Origin: an uncultured Flavobacterium sp.
Lineage (GTDB): Bacteria > Bacteroidota > Bacteroidia > Flavobacteriales > Flavobacteriaceae
Assembly: GCA_946480635.1 (NCBI GenBank)
Contig: CAMLKV010000094.1
Span: 1 to 7,674, forward strand
Direction: 5' to 3'
DNA: 7,674 nt
Under the pieces are notes generated by a model. It searched no databases. It saw only the letters and a list, made by a program, of their open reading frames with translations, and was not told where the DNA came from. A program made the position numbers and the translations under genes. Positions 7,403 through 7,674 of the stretch are shown here, piece by piece (within the stretch, counting starts at the first letter, position 1; each line of letters starts with the position of its first letter).

Positions 7403-7442
7403 AAAAGAGTTAGTTTTATCAAAGTATAAGCTAACTCTTTTT
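7403..7442 (+). terminator. Rho-independent terminator after the SurA-like gene
   Basis: An 11-bp stem (AAAAGAGTTAG at 7403-7413 with CTAACTCTTTT at 7431-7441) is followed by a T tract (7438-7442). Three more pairs are possible at the top (7414-7416 with 7428-7430, one G-U). It lies 20 bases after the stop and ends 19 bases before the next ATG. Confidence 0.78.
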
Positions 7443-7461
7443 AATTTAAATATATTCCAAG

Positions 7462-7674
7462 ATGTCTGATGTTGCTGCTATTCAAAATTTAGTTCAAAAG
7501 CAAAAAGAGCTTAAAGAAGAAATTTCAAAAATTATTGTTGGTCAGGAAGAAGTTGTTAATCAAATTGTGTTGAGTATTTTTTCGGGAGGACACGCCTTAT
7601 TGGTTGGGGTTCCTGGGCTTGCTAAAACACTTATGGTGAATACAATTTCGCAGGCTTTAGGTTTAGATTTTAAA
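7462..7674 (+). CDS. MoxR-family AAA+ ATPase, N-terminal part, runs off the right edge
   Basis: The visible 71 residues begin MSDVAAIQNLVQKQKELKEE, then the family signature IVGQEEVVNQIVLSIFSGGH and the Walker A loop GVPGLAKT (coded near 7606-7629), the GxPGxAKT form typical of MoxR proteins. No signal peptide is present, so the protein is cytosolic. MoxR ATPases are AAA+ chaperones that help assemble or activate other proteins. In Bacteroidota they often precede DUF58 and von Willebrand A (Bat-type) genes, which would lie to the right but are not visible. The ATG at 7462 is the only sensible start: the frame to the left is the terminator region. Whether it has its own promoter cannot be told from this sequence. 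Confidence 0.93.
   Translation, partial: MSDVAAIQNLVQKQKELKEEISKIIVGQEEVVNQIVLSIFSGGHALLVGVPGLAKTLMVNTISQALGLDFK

Noticed and set aside
7411..7418. TAGTTTTA as a -7 element for the moxR-type gene
   Set aside because: It lacks the final G, has no TTG about 20 bases upstream, and lies inside the terminator stem.

Overview
The window looks like chromosomal DNA of a Flavobacterium-type member of the Bacteroidota. The evidence is an AT-rich sequence, TAA as the usual stop, A-rich leaders without clear Shine-Dalgarno sites, a Bacteroidota-type promoter (TTG, 19 bases, TANNTTTG), a gliding motility-associated C-terminal domain, and a PorP/SprF protein. All genes are on the + strand.

Region 1 (1-3860) reads as the end of one operon for type IX secretion and gliding. 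It holds the 3' end of a large repetitive surface protein (Ig-like repeats of 99-100 residues plus a type B sorting domain), then a PorP/SprF outer-membrane protein, then a PorE-like periplasmic protein (TPR, beta-propeller, regulatory-like beta-sandwich, OmpA peptidoglycan-binding domain). Gaps are 29 and 10 bases. The order cargo, membrane partner, cell-wall anchor suggests that the three products work together: the first is exported and displayed, the second is its outer-membrane partner, and the third ties the complex to peptidoglycan. The order resembles the sprB-sprF arrangement of F. johnsoniae, but only the tail of the cargo gene is visible, so identity with SprB is not shown. A strong terminator (3883-3909) closes the unit.

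Region 2 (3861-7442) starts with a good promoter (3947-3976) and carries two exported parvulin-type peptidyl-prolyl isomerases, probably periplasmic chaperones for outer-membrane proteins. The first (4027-6004) is split by a +1 frameshift that must lie between 5306 and 5364, most simply one extra A in an A6 run. The second (6025-7383) is SurA-like and intact, but its two parvulin domains each keep only half of the usual histidine pair. A second terminator (about 7403-7442) follows.

Region 3 (7462-7674) is the start of a MoxR-family AAA+ ATPase that runs off the right edge.

I see no RNA gene, mobile element, CRISPR array or defence system, and no clearly undescribed system. The points most worth a second look are the frameshift, the near-identical repeats in the adhesin, and the signal-peptide type of the PorE-like protein.
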